A stretch of 64,000 nt of DNA from Ferranicluibacter quercicola (GTDB taxonomy: Bacteria; Pseudomonadota; Alphaproteobacteria; Rhizobiales; Rhizobiaceae), in NCBI RefSeq assembly GCF_021168455.1, contig NZ_JAJOZR010000008.1, positions 62,001-126,000 of the forward strand, read 5' to 3'. This document shows positions 42,564 to 50,754 of this stretch, in pieces. The notes beneath the pieces were generated by a model. It saw only the letters and a program-made list of their open reading frames with translations. It had not been told where the DNA came from and made no database searches. Position numbers and translations under genes: made by a program. Positions within the stretch are counted from its first letter, which is position 1. Every line of letters begins with the position of its first letter.

Positions 42564-43190
42564 TTACCGCCCGACCGAACCCACGACGATTTCGGCACCG
42601 TTCTCGATGGTGACCCAGCGGCCGGTGTTGAACGAGGCCTGGCGCTTGAGGAAGCGGTAGGGCGTCTTGGTCCAGAGCTTCACGTCGTCGTCGAGATTGT
42701 CGAGGATGAAGTCGCCCTGGGCGGTGCGCACGGTCAGGACCGCATGGCCTTCGCCGTCGGGCTTGCGCACGACGGTGATCAGCACGTCCGCCGGCGAGAA
42801 GCCCTTTTCCATGAGCCGCTTGCGCTTGAGAAGAACGTAGTCCTCGCAGTCGCCGGCGGTTTCCGGATAGGCCCAGACCTCGTCCCGGCCGTAGAGCTCG
42901 AGATCGGTCATCGGCGTGATCTCGTGGTTGGTGTCGGCATTGACGGAACGGATGACGGACCAGCCATAGGCGGTGACGCGGGGTGCGGGCGTGGAGCGTG
43001 TGCGGATGTCGCATTCGGCGGCATGCGTCTTGCAGAATTCGTAATGGCCGATGGGCTGGGACGTGATGGCGCCCGTCTGCATGGACAGTGCGGTTGCCGA
43101 GAGCGCCGGTACGGCGGCACCTGCCGATACGAGAAGGCTCGCGAACGCGACGACCATTCCCTTGAGCCCCGTCATCTGTGCCATGCACAT
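42564..43190 (-). CDS. Transglutaminase-like cysteine peptidase (BTLCP/DUF920)
   Basis: 208 residues with a signal peptide (GMVVAFASLLVSAGAAVPAL, cleavage after SA near residue 32). The papain-like triad is Cys115 (TAGDCEDYVLL), His149 (GEGHAVLTV) and Asp164 (FILDNLDD). The family is common in Rhizobiales as a periplasmic LapG-like protease, but no LapD partner is nearby, so its target is unknown. A TTAA-N7-TTAA site lies 115 bp upstream. Confidence 0.88.
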   Translation of the reverse strand: MCMAQMTGLKGMVVAFASLLVSAGAAVPALSATALSMQTGAITSQPIGHYEFCKTHAAECDIRTRSTPAPRVTAYGWSVIRSVNADTNHEITPMTDLELYGRDEVWAYPETAGDCEDYVLLKRKRLMEKGFSPADVLITVVRKPDGEGHAVLTVRTAQGDFILDNLDDDVKLWTKTPYRFLKRQASFNTGRWVTIENGAEIVVGSVGR

Positions 43191-43304
43191 CCCCTATGGC
43201 GCAGGGATGCCTTCGCCGCACAGCATGCGACGTCCGGTCCCCGCTCGAAAAGTGACAACAACGCCGGTTTCGCGTCTTGAAGGCTGCGCGCACCGCTCTA
43301 ATCG

Positions 43305-43319
43305 TTAACAGAAAGTTAA
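43305..43319. promoter_or_regulatory. CtrA-type half-site pair TTAA-N7-TTAA
   Basis: TTAA (43305-43308), CAGAAAG, TTAA (43316-43319), the exact spacing of the CtrA consensus, 115 bp upstream of the protease start and 330 bp before ugpB. Chance occurrence in an A+T-rich gap is possible. Confidence 0.35.
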
Positions 43320-43527
43320 CAGCCTCCTTCCCCCTGCGTCAATCTGAAGATTTGGCGATCGATCCATATGGTTAAAATGGGAGACATTTCGGCATCACCT
43401 CCTCTATGTCTCTGAAAAAATTCATCTTTTCGAGATGACTGTCGCCGTGTCGCAAAGGTTAACGCCGTGCCTGCGCCGTCCTTTGGCCATTTGCCGGCTT
43501 TGCGGGCGCCGCACGGCGTCCTTCCCA

Positions 43528-43567
43528 CAGTCATGATTCCGTAAACAAACCGACGCCTGACTGTCAT
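43528..43567 (+). promoter_or_regulatory. Tandem PHO box-like repeats upstream of ugpB
   Basis: Four 7-mers at exact 11-nt steps: CAGTCAT (43528), CCGTAAA (43539), CCGACGC (43550), CTGTCAT (43561). The outer two match the CTGTCAT unit at six and seven of seven positions. The array ends 82 bp before ugpB, and phosphate control of ugp is known in E. coli. The gap 43191-43649 otherwise has only the TTAA pair. Confidence 0.55.
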
Positions 43568-43649
43568 GCCCGGCTGCTAGCAGCGGCGAGGATTTATCCG
43601 TGGCCTCGAGCCCGGATAGGCCTTCCCGTCCCTGCAAGAGGCACAAGCG

Positions 43650-45008
43650 ATGAAACTCTCCGTTCTGACATCCGTCCTGGCGGGCCTTCTGGCCGCCACC
43701 ACCCTCACCGCCACGACCTTCACGGCCACCCCGGCCCATGCGGAAAAGACCAAGTTCGAATTCTGGTACGGCCTGTCGGGCGATCTGGGCGAGCGCGTGC
43801 AGGAAGCCTGCTCGAAGTTCAACCAGTCGCAGGGCGACTTCGAAATCGTCTGCACCTCGCAGAACGGCTACGACACCACGCTGCAGAACACGATCGCGGC
43901 CTACCGCGCCAAGAAGCAGCCGGCCATCACCCAGATCTACGATGCCGGCACGCTGGACCTGATGCTGTCCAAAGCCTTCATTCCGGCCAAGACGCTGATG
44001 GCCGACAATGGCTACACGATCGACTGGAACAACTATTTCGGCGGCATCGCCAATTATTACGCGACGGCGGCCGGCGAGCTGAACTCCTTCCCGTTCAACT
44101 CCTCCACGGCGATGTTCTACTATAATGCCGACGCCTTCGCCAAAGCCGGCATCGACTTCAAGCCGGACACCTGGGAGCAGGTCGAAGAGGCCGCGCGCAA
44201 GCTGAAGGCTGCCGGCTACGAATGCCCGATGGGCATGAGCTTCGACACCTGGGCGACGATGGAGCAGTTCTCCGCCATCCACAACCAGCCGATCGCCACG
44301 CAGGCCAACGGCTACAAGGGCCTCGATGCCGAAGTCGTCTTCAACAAGACCAAGTTCGTCGACCAGGTGACGTTCCTGAAGAAGATGGCCGACGAGAAGC
44401 TGGTGGTGATCAAGACCAAGCAGCTCGGCATGGACGTCGTTCCCGCCTTCACCTCGCAGACCTGCCAGATGATCCAGACCTCGATCGCCGACCACGGCAC
44501 GATCGGCAAGACCCTGCCGGAAGGCGTGAAGTGGGAGGTCGCCATGCTTCCGGTCTGGAAGGGCACCGAGCGGCAGAACTCGCTCGTCGGCGGCGCCTCG
44601 CTCTGGGTCATGGCCGGCCTTCCCGATGCCCAGTACAAGGGCGCGGCCGCCTTCCTCAACTATCTCGGCACGCCGGAGATGGCGCAGTGGTGGTCGACGG
44701 TCACCGGCTACATCCCCGTCACCAAGACCGGCTTCGATGCCATGAAGGCCAACGGCTTCTACGACAAGGCGCCCTACAAGGGTCGTGAACTGGCGATCGC
44801 CAGCCTCACCTACACGCCGACCTCGGAGAACACCCGCGGCATCCGCCTCGGTGGCTTCACGCAGATCCGCAAGGAAGTCGGCACCGCGCTCGAGGCGATC
44901 TTCATGCAGAACGCCGACGTGCAGACCGAACTCGACAAGGCCGCCGAACGCAGCAATGCCGTCCTGCGCCGCTTCGAGAAGACCTATGCCGGCCAGACGC
45001 TGAACTAA
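43650..45008 (+). CDS. ugpB: sn-Glycerol-3-phosphate ABC transporter substrate-binding protein UgpB
   Basis: 452 residues: signal peptide cleaved after AHA near residue 30 (TFTATPAHAEKTKFEFWYGL), then the UgpB-type extracytoplasmic fold (FNQSQGDFEIVCTSQNGYDT, QPAITQIYDAGTLDLM, SFPFNSSTAMFYYNADAF, VGGASLWVMAG, WSTVTGYIPVTK). It captures glycerol-3-phosphate and glycerophosphodiesters for the UgpAE permease. A hairpin follows at 45031-45053. Confidence 0.96.
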   Translation: MKLSVLTSVLAGLLAATTLTATTFTATPAHAEKTKFEFWYGLSGDLGERVQEACSKFNQSQGDFEIVCTSQNGYDTTLQNTIAAYRAKKQPAITQIYDAGTLDLMLSKAFIPAKTLMADNGYTIDWNNYFGGIANYYATAAGELNSFPFNSSTAMFYYNADAFAKAGIDFKPDTWEQVEEAARKLKAAGYECPMGMSFDTWATMEQFSAIHNQPIATQANGYKGLDAEVVFNKTKFVDQVTFLKKMADEKLVVIKTKQLGMDVVPAFTSQTCQMIQTSIADHGTIGKTLPEGVKWEVAMLPVWKGTERQNSLVGGASLWVMAGLPDAQYKGAAAFLNYLGTPEMAQWWSTVTGYIPVTKTGFDAMKANGFYDKAPYKGRELAIASLTYTPTSENTRGIRLGGFTQIRKEVGTALEAIFMQNADVQTELDKAAERSNAVLRRFEKTYAGQTLN

Positions 45009-45030
45009 GCGATCCCGCCGCCATCCTCGG

Positions 45031-45053
45031 GCCTGCCGCGACCTGCGGCAGGC
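45031..45053 (+). terminator. Intercistronic hairpin between ugpB and ugpA
   Basis: 9-bp perfect stem GCCTGCCGC/GCGGCAGGC with a 5-nt loop (GACCT), 22 nt after the ugpB stop, followed by TCTCCTGCC. As after phnD, it probably stabilises the binding-protein mRNA or attenuates the rest. Confidence 0.55.
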
Positions 45054-45089
45054 TCTCCTGCCGTCTGCTTACTTTCGGGTTCCCACATC

Positions 45090-45980
45090 ATGGACAAACG
45101 CGCCGTCTTTCGAAGCTGGTGGCTTCCGACCGCCTTCGCCCTGCCGCAGCTCGCGCTGATCGCGCTGTTCTTCTACTGGCCGGCCGTCGCCGTCGTCCGC
45201 TGGGCCTTCACGCTGGAGCCGCCCTTCGGCGGAGCGGCCGAATTCGTCGGCCTTGCCAACTTCCGCGACGTGTTCGCCGATCCGCTCTACTGGAACTCGG
45301 TCGTCGTAAGCCTCATCTTCGCGCTGGCCGGCACGCTCAGCACCATCTTCATCGGCCTCGTGCTGGCGCTGGCCGTGGACCGGCAGCTGCCGGGCTCGGG
45401 CGCCGTGCGCTTTCTCTACATCCTGCCCTACGCCATTGCCGGTCCGGCCGCGGGCATGGCCTTCCGCTTCATCCTGTCGCCCGAACGCGGGCTGATGGCC
45501 TCGGTGAATTCTGCCTTTCCAGATTTCTGGAATCCGGCGAAATACGGCAGCCACGCGCTGATCCTCGTTATCGTCGTCTTTGCCTGGAAATGGGCCGGCT
45601 ACACCTTCATCTTCCTGCTGGCCGGGCTGCAATCCGTGCCGAAATCGCTGACCGAAGCGGCCGCGATGGATGGCTCCGGGCCGATCCGGCGGGCGATCGA
45701 CATCCAGATCCCGATGCTGGCGCCTACCCTGTTCTTCCTGCTCGTGACCATGATGACCGAAGGCTTCGTCGGTGCCGACACCTACGGCATCGTCGCCCGC
45801 ACGACGGATGGCGGTCCCAATCACGGCACCGAGGTCATGGTCTACCGCATCGTCGAGGAAGCTTTCCGCGGCCTCAACTATTCCGGCGCCTCCGCCCAGA
45901 GCATCGTCCTCATCGGTCTCATCATGATCTTCACCTTCATCCAGTTCCGCTTCATCGAGCGGCGCGTTCATTACAAGTGA
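45090..45980 (+). CDS. ugpA: sn-Glycerol-3-phosphate ABC transporter permease UgpA
   Basis: 296 residues, six membrane helices, with the permease EAA loop (SLTEAAAMDGSGPIRRAIDI) for contact with UgpC. The N-terminal RSWWLPTAFALPQLALIALFFY and PYAIAGPAAGMAFRF are typical of UgpA. It forms the channel with UgpE. Starts 82 nt after ugpB and ends 8 nt before ugpE. Confidence 0.95.
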   Translation: MDKRAVFRSWWLPTAFALPQLALIALFFYWPAVAVVRWAFTLEPPFGGAAEFVGLANFRDVFADPLYWNSVVVSLIFALAGTLSTIFIGLVLALAVDRQLPGSGAVRFLYILPYAIAGPAAGMAFRFILSPERGLMASVNSAFPDFWNPAKYGSHALILVIVVFAWKWAGYTFIFLLAGLQSVPKSLTEAAAMDGSGPIRRAIDIQIPMLAPTLFFLLVTMMTEGFVGADTYGIVARTTDGGPNHGTEVMVYRIVEEAFRGLNYSGASAQSIVLIGLIMIFTFIQFRFIERRVHYK

Positions 45981-45987
45981 GACGGCC

Positions 45988-46875
45988 GTGATCCAGCGCA
46001 CCCCTTACGCCGACGCCTTCACCTACGCGCTGATGGCGCTCGGCTTTCTCCTCCTCATCGGCCCCTTTGCGGTGATCGTCGCCGGCGCCAGCCAGACGGT
46101 GCAGCAGGTGAACGCCGTGCCGTTCAACTTCCTGCCGCAGAACCAGCTTCTGGCCAATATGGCGGAGGCCTGGCAGCGGGCCAATCTCGGCACGGCCATG
46201 CTGAACAGCTTCATCATGGCGAGCCTCGTCACCTTCGGAAAGGTCGCGCTCTCGGCCATGACGGCCTTTTCGATCGTGTTCTTCCGCACGCGCTTCAAGC
46301 ATGTCTTCTTCTGGATCGTGTTCATCACGCTGATGCTGCCGCTCGAAGTGCGCGTGGTGCCGACCTATGCGGTGGCCGCCGATCTGTTCGAGCCGATCCG
46401 CCTGCTGATCGCCTGGGTCACCGGCATCACCGTCTCGATCGAATGGAACCTGCTGAATTCCTATGCCGGGCTGACGCTGCCGCTGGTGGCGACGGCCACC
46501 GGCACCTTCCTCTACCGCCAGTTCTACCTGACGCTGCCGGACGAGCTGGCCGAGGCTGCCCGCATGGACGGGTCGGGGCCGATCCGCTTCTTCTTCGACG
46601 TCGTCCTGCCCCTGTCGCGCACGACGATGCTGGCGCTGACGACCATCATGTTCGTCTATGGCTGGAACCAGTATCTCTGGCCGCTCCTGATGGTCACCGA
46701 TCCCACCTACAAGACCACCATGATGTCGCTCGTCGCGCTGCTGCCTTCCGAAAACGGCACGCCGGACTGGAACGTCACGCTGGCCGGCTCCCTCATCATC
46801 ATGCTGCCGCCGCTCCTCGTCGTCGCCGTCCTCCAGCGCTGGTTCGTGCGCGGCCTCGTCTCCAGCGAAAAATGA
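45988..46875 (+). CDS. ugpE: sn-Glycerol-3-phosphate ABC transporter permease UgpE
   Basis: 295 residues with six membrane helices and the EAA loop (ELAEAARMDGSGPIRFFFDV). GTG start at 45988 (the first codons read IQRTPYADAFTYAL). UgpE is the second channel half. The segment LPLEVRVVPTYAVAADL is characteristic of the UgpE/MalG group. It ends 39 nt before ugpC. Confidence 0.95.
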   Translation: MIQRTPYADAFTYALMALGFLLLIGPFAVIVAGASQTVQQVNAVPFNFLPQNQLLANMAEAWQRANLGTAMLNSFIMASLVTFGKVALSAMTAFSIVFFRTRFKHVFFWIVFITLMLPLEVRVVPTYAVAADLFEPIRLLIAWVTGITVSIEWNLLNSYAGLTLPLVATATGTFLYRQFYLTLPDELAEAARMDGSGPIRFFFDVVLPLSRTTMLALTTIMFVYGWNQYLWPLLMVTDPTYKTTMMSLVALLPSENGTPDWNVTLAGSLIIMLPPLLVVAVLQRWFVRGLVSSEK

Positions 46876-46914
46876 CCTCCGGCGCTGAACAGCATTCACA
46901 GAAAGGCTTCACCC

Positions 46915-48036
46915 ATGGCTGACATCACCATCCGGGCCGTCCGCAAATCCTACGGCAAGACCGCGACCCTGCACGGCATCGACCTTGCCTTCGCCTCCGG
47001 CGAATTCGTCGTCATCCTCGGCCCCTCCGGCTGCGGCAAGTCCACGCTGCTGCGCATGATCGCGGGGCTCGAGGACATCACCGGCGGCGAGATCGAGATC
47101 AACGGCCGCGTCGTCAACAAGCTCGAACCGCGCGAGCGCGGCTGCGCCATGGTGTTCCAGAACTATGCGCTCTATCCGCACATGACGGTCGCCGACAATA
47201 TCGGCTATGCCCTGAAGGTGGCGGGCGTTCCCAAGGCCGAGCGCCGCACCCGCATCGTCGAGACCGCCAGGATCGTCGGGCTCGGCGACTATCTGGAGCG
47301 CCGGCCGGCAGCACTTTCGGGCGGCCAGCGCCAGCGCGTCGCCATGGCCCGCGCCATCATCCGCGAACCCGGCGTCTTCCTGTTCGACGAGCCCCTGTCG
47401 AATCTCGACGCCACCCTGCGCGTCACCATGCGGGCAGAAATCCGCAAGCTGCACCAGCGGCTGTCGGCCACCTCCGTCTTCGTCACGCACGACCAGGTGG
47501 AGGCGATGACGCTCGCCGACAAGCTGGTCGTGATGAACAAGGGGCATGTGGAGCAGGTCGGCCAGCCGCTCGACATCTATCACCGCCCGGCGAGCACCTT
47601 CGTCGCCTCGTTCATCGGCGCGCCGCCGATGAACCTGATCGATGCGCGCATCGACGCATCCGCGCCCGTCGCCCGCCACGAGCATCTGGCGATCCCGGTG
47701 CCTGCCGCCATGGCTGCCGCCCTTGCCGGGCGCGACGTCACGCTCGGCATCCGCCCGGAGGAATGCCGCGTGCTGCCGGTCGGCGAAGGCCTGCCGGCCC
47801 GGGTCGATTTCGTCGAGGAGCTCGGCTCGGGGCGGATCGTCCATGTGGCCTTCGGCAGCCGCACCTTTGCAGCCGCCATCCCGCTTGATATCCGTGTGGT
47901 GCCCGGCGATCTGATCGGCCTTGCCCTGCCGACCGCCCAGCTGCACGTCTTCGACCGGGAAACCGGGCGTCGCCTCGACGTGACGCATTCGGCGGGGCGG
48001 CAGGAGCCCGTCCGCCAGGCTGCGGAAACCGTTTGA
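46915..48036 (+). CDS. ugpC: sn-Glycerol-3-phosphate ABC transporter ATP-binding protein UgpC
   Basis: 373 residues: Walker A (GPSGCGKST), Q-loop (VFQNYALYPHMTV), signature (LSGGQRQRVAMARAI), Walker B (FLFDEPLSNLDA), H-loop (FVTHDQVEAM) and a C-terminal TOBE domain (about 240-350). It powers UgpAE. The C-terminal tail after about residue 340 is longer than in E. coli UgpC. AGAAAGG lies upstream of ATG 46915. Confidence 0.93.
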   Translation: MADITIRAVRKSYGKTATLHGIDLAFASGEFVVILGPSGCGKSTLLRMIAGLEDITGGEIEINGRVVNKLEPRERGCAMVFQNYALYPHMTVADNIGYALKVAGVPKAERRTRIVETARIVGLGDYLERRPAALSGGQRQRVAMARAIIREPGVFLFDEPLSNLDATLRVTMRAEIRKLHQRLSATSVFVTHDQVEAMTLADKLVVMNKGHVEQVGQPLDIYHRPASTFVASFIGAPPMNLIDARIDASAPVARHEHLAIPVPAAMAAALAGRDVTLGIRPEECRVLPVGEGLPARVDFVEELGSGRIVHVAFGSRTFAAAIPLDIRVVPGDLIGLALPTAQLHVFDRETGRRLDVTHSAGRQEPVRQAAETV

Positions 48037-48110
48037 CCGAACCGTATCCTCGCGGCGTACCGCGCCGCGATGACAGACCGATTTCAACAGACGATGAGGA
48101 CGATTCATCC

Positions 48111-49049
48111 ATGAGCGACATCATTTCCGCCGTTGGCTTCTGCAACCGCACCGGCAGGGGCGACCTGTCCGAGCTCGACGCCTCTCTGCGCGAGATCGCC
48201 GAGACCGGCGCCAATGCCTGCGAGATCGGCATCTATGGCGAGGAGATCATCGCCGGCGGCCGGATCATCGAGGACCGCACGCAGCGGGTCATCGATATCG
48301 TCCGGCCCTACGGCTTCCAGAAACTCTCCCTGCACGGGCAGATCGTCTCCAACTTCATGGACCGCCAGCACCTGCACCTGCAGAAGAAGGTGGTTCGCGC
48401 CATGCTCGAGCTCTGCGACCGGCTCGGCGCCGGCATTCTCGTGCATCATTCGGGTGCCGCCCTGCTCGGACCGGACGAAAACGGCGCGGATCTCGACCGC
48501 ATGGAGCGCGATGCACTGGCCGAGATGGGCGAGATCGCCCGCGGCTACGGCGTACGCATCGTGCTGGAAAACATCTTCACCACCGAAAGCGGGCAGTACC
48601 GCCAGACGCCGCGCCAGGTGGCCGAGACGGTGCAGGCGATCGGCTCCGACCATGTCGTGGCGCTGATCGACTTCTCGCATGCCTATATCGAATCGACCTT
48701 CAAGGGGCTCGATTTCCGCGACGAGCTGCGCGCCATGGCGCCGGTCACCGGCCATCTGCACGTCCATGACAGCTTCGGCCTGCCCTCCACCAAGAAGACC
48801 TTCTACCACCCGGCGGAGGCGACGGCGCTCGGCATCGGCGACCTGCACCTGCCGATCGGCTGGGGCGACATCGCCTGGGAGGAGATCTTCTCCGAGCTGA
48901 CCTTCCTGCCCGATACGACGCTGATCATGGAAATCGACTCGGGCCGCTTCCTCGACCAGCAGCCAGCCTGCCTGCAAAAGGCCCGCACGCTGGCAACCCT
49001 CGTCAACCAGCGCGCAGCGGCCACGGCACGCGAAGCCCTGCGCGCCTGA
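48111..49049 (+). CDS. Sugar phosphate isomerase/epimerase-type TIM barrel protein
   Basis: 312 residues, AP_endonuc_2/xylose-isomerase-like barrel: LVHHSGAALLGPDENG, RIVLENIFTTES, VALIDFSHAYIEST, GHLHVHDSFGLP, IGWGDIAWEEIF and the late LIMEIDSGR supply the usual His/Glu/Asp metal ligands. It starts 74 nt after ugpC on the same strand, where many ugp operons have the phosphodiesterase ugpQ instead. A role in processing a glycerol-phosphate derivative is a guess. ATG 48111 is chosen; the frame is open to 48033. Confidence 0.75.
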   Translation: MSDIISAVGFCNRTGRGDLSELDASLREIAETGANACEIGIYGEEIIAGGRIIEDRTQRVIDIVRPYGFQKLSLHGQIVSNFMDRQHLHLQKKVVRAMLELCDRLGAGILVHHSGAALLGPDENGADLDRMERDALAEMGEIARGYGVRIVLENIFTTESGQYRQTPRQVAETVQAIGSDHVVALIDFSHAYIESTFKGLDFRDELRAMAPVTGHLHVHDSFGLPSTKKTFYHPAEATALGIGDLHLPIGWGDIAWEEIFSELTFLPDTTLIMEIDSGRFLDQQPACLQKARTLATLVNQRAAATAREALRA

Positions 49050-49082
49050 GACAGCGCGGCACCTGAAAAGGTCGCGGCGGGA

Positions 49083-49883
49083 TCAGCCCGCCGTCAGGCC
49101 GTCGATCGCCGCGAGGATCCGCTCGATATCCTCGGGGCGGGACAGGCGGTGATCGCCGTCGCCGATCAGCGTCATGACGACGTCGTCGGCCGGCAGGTGT
49201 TCCATCAGCTTCAGGGCATGGGCAAAGGGCACATCCGGGTCCGCCATGCCCTGGAGGATGTGGATCGGGCATCCCGTCTCAATCATGCCGGAGAGGACCA
49301 CGTTCGCCCGCCCGTCCTCGATGAGGGCCGAGGTGAAGACGTTGGCGTCGGGGCCGTAGGGCGTCGGCTCCTCGAAATAGCCGCGCTCGGCAAGCGAGGT
49401 CCGCTCCGTGTCCGTCAGGTTCGGCTCGATGAGATCGACTGTGAAATCCGGCGCCGGCGCGATCAGCACGAGCCCCTGGAGCCGCTCGCCTTCGCCGCGG
49501 GCCCGCAGGGTCTGCACAGTGCGCAGCGCGATCCAGGCGCCCATGGACGAGCCGATGAGGATCATCGGGCCGCGGACGACGTGGTCGATCACGGCAAGGC
49601 TCTCCTCCAGCCAGCGCGAGATCGTGCCGTCGCGGAAGGCGCCGCCGGACGCGCCATGGCCGGAATAGTCCAGCCGCAGGCAGGCACAGCCCGTCTCGCG
49701 CGCATGCCGCTCGATCTCCACCGCCTTCGTGCCGCTCATGTCGGAGCGGTAGCCACCAAGCCAGACGAGGGTCGGCTTCGTCTCGTCGGTGCCAGCTTGG
49801 AGGATGTAGGCGATGCGCCGTGCGGCGGCCTCCGTTCCGACAGTCAGGGTCTCCGGCTGGACAAGCTGGGGGGTGAGCGACAT
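49083..49883 (-). CDS. Alpha/beta hydrolase
   Basis: 266 residues with the nucleophile elbow G-S-S113-M-G (LIGSSMGAWIALR), oxyanion segment (WLGGYRSDMSG), RLDYSGHGASGG, and the catalytic acid and histidine in GMADPDVPFAH and LIGDGDHRLSR. It resembles the ABHD10-like acyl thioesterases, but substrate is not known. ATG 49883 is chosen; the longer frame to 49925 adds a dubious tail. It is divergent from infC. Confidence 0.82.
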   Translation of the reverse strand: MSLTPQLVQPETLTVGTEAAARRIAYILQAGTDETKPTLVWLGGYRSDMSGTKAVEIERHARETGCACLRLDYSGHGASGGAFRDGTISRWLEESLAVIDHVVRGPMILIGSSMGAWIALRTVQTLRARGEGERLQGLVLIAPAPDFTVDLIEPNLTDTERTSLAERGYFEEPTPYGPDANVFTSALIEDGRANVVLSGMIETGCPIHILQGMADPDVPFAHALKLMEHLPADDVVMTLIGDGDHRLSRPEDIERILAAIDGLTAG

Positions 49884-50117
49884 ATCCGTTCCTTCCAAGA
49901 CGACGTCTTCAGGCCAAAGCGGCACATTCGGGCAAAGAGGTGACCGAAATTGTTCTAAAACAGATTTTGCGGGCGCATGACAGGTGGTGATTTTCTTTCC
50001 GGCCTGTGGTAAAGACGTCGCCTCAAACGATCAAGGCAATCCCGCGGCCAGCGCCGCCTTCGGATCCTGCCTCGTCGAACATCAAAACGTCGTCAACAAC
50101 TCGAGGAGAGTACGACC

Positions 50118-50654
50118 ATTCGCAGACCTTTCAAAAATGATGCCCCGGTCAAGGACGGCCCCCGTTCCAACAAGGAGATCCGCGTTCCCCGGATCCAGCT
50201 GATTGATGCCGAGGGCGGCAACCAGGGCATCGTGCCGACCGACCAGGCACTCCGCATGGCAGAGGAAGCCGGCCTCGATCTCGTCGAGATCTCGCCGAAC
50301 GCCGAACCGCCGGTGTGCAAGATCCTCGATCTTGGCAAGATGAAGTACGCGACCCAGAAGAAAGCCGCCGAAGCCCGCAAGAAGCAGAAGATCATCGAGA
50401 TCAAGGAGATCAAGATGCGTCCGAACATCGACACCCACGACTACGAGGTGAAGATGCGCGCGATGAACCGCTTCTTCGAGGAAGGCGACAAGGTCAAGGT
50501 GACGCTGAAGTTCCGCGGCCGTGAAATGGCGCACCAGGAACTCGGCATGAAGCTTCTGCTTCAGGTCAAGGAAGACACGACCACCATCGCCAAGGTGGAA
50601 GCCGAGCCCAAGCTCGAAGGCCGCCAGATGATGATGGTGCTCGCCCCGAGATAA
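50118..50654 (+). CDS. infC: Translation initiation factor IF-3
   Basis: 178 residues starting at the rare ATT codon (50118), with AGGAG at 50104-50108, nine bases upstream. The first residues I-RRPFKNDAPVKDGPR match the rhizobial IF-3 N-terminus, and the next in-frame ATG would lose it. IF-3 checks the start codon and disfavours ATT, so the factor can limit its own synthesis, as in E. coli. Domains: N (VPRIQLIDAEGGNQGIV) and C (RPNIDTHDYEVKMRAMNRFF, VTLKFRGREMAHQELG). Confidence 0.93.
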   Translation: MRRPFKNDAPVKDGPRSNKEIRVPRIQLIDAEGGNQGIVPTDQALRMAEEAGLDLVEISPNAEPPVCKILDLGKMKYATQKKAAEARKKQKIIEIKEIKMRPNIDTHDYEVKMRAMNRFFEEGDKVKVTLKFRGREMAHQELGMKLLLQVKEDTTTIAKVEAEPKLEGRQMMMVLAPR

Positions 50655-50696
50655 CGCCGGGCGAGACGCGCTGCCGGGAACGCCCGGCCAGCATCC

Positions 50697-50732
50697 AAAA
50701 GCCGTCCGCGACATCGTCCCGGACGGCTTTTT
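50697..50732. terminator. Terminator after infC
   Basis: 12-bp stem AAAAGCCGTCCG with CGGACGGCTTTT (arms 50697-50708 and 50720-50731), 11-nt loop, T-run to 50732. It lies between convergent infC and the GT39 gene. Confidence 0.85.
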
Positions 50733-50754
50733 CATGGCGTTTTCGCGTGAGCCC

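Noticed and set aside
42542..42564. A terminator between mbfA and the cysteine protease
   Set aside because: A short CCCGGC/GCCGGG stem exists but overlaps the protease stop codon and has no T-run on either strand.
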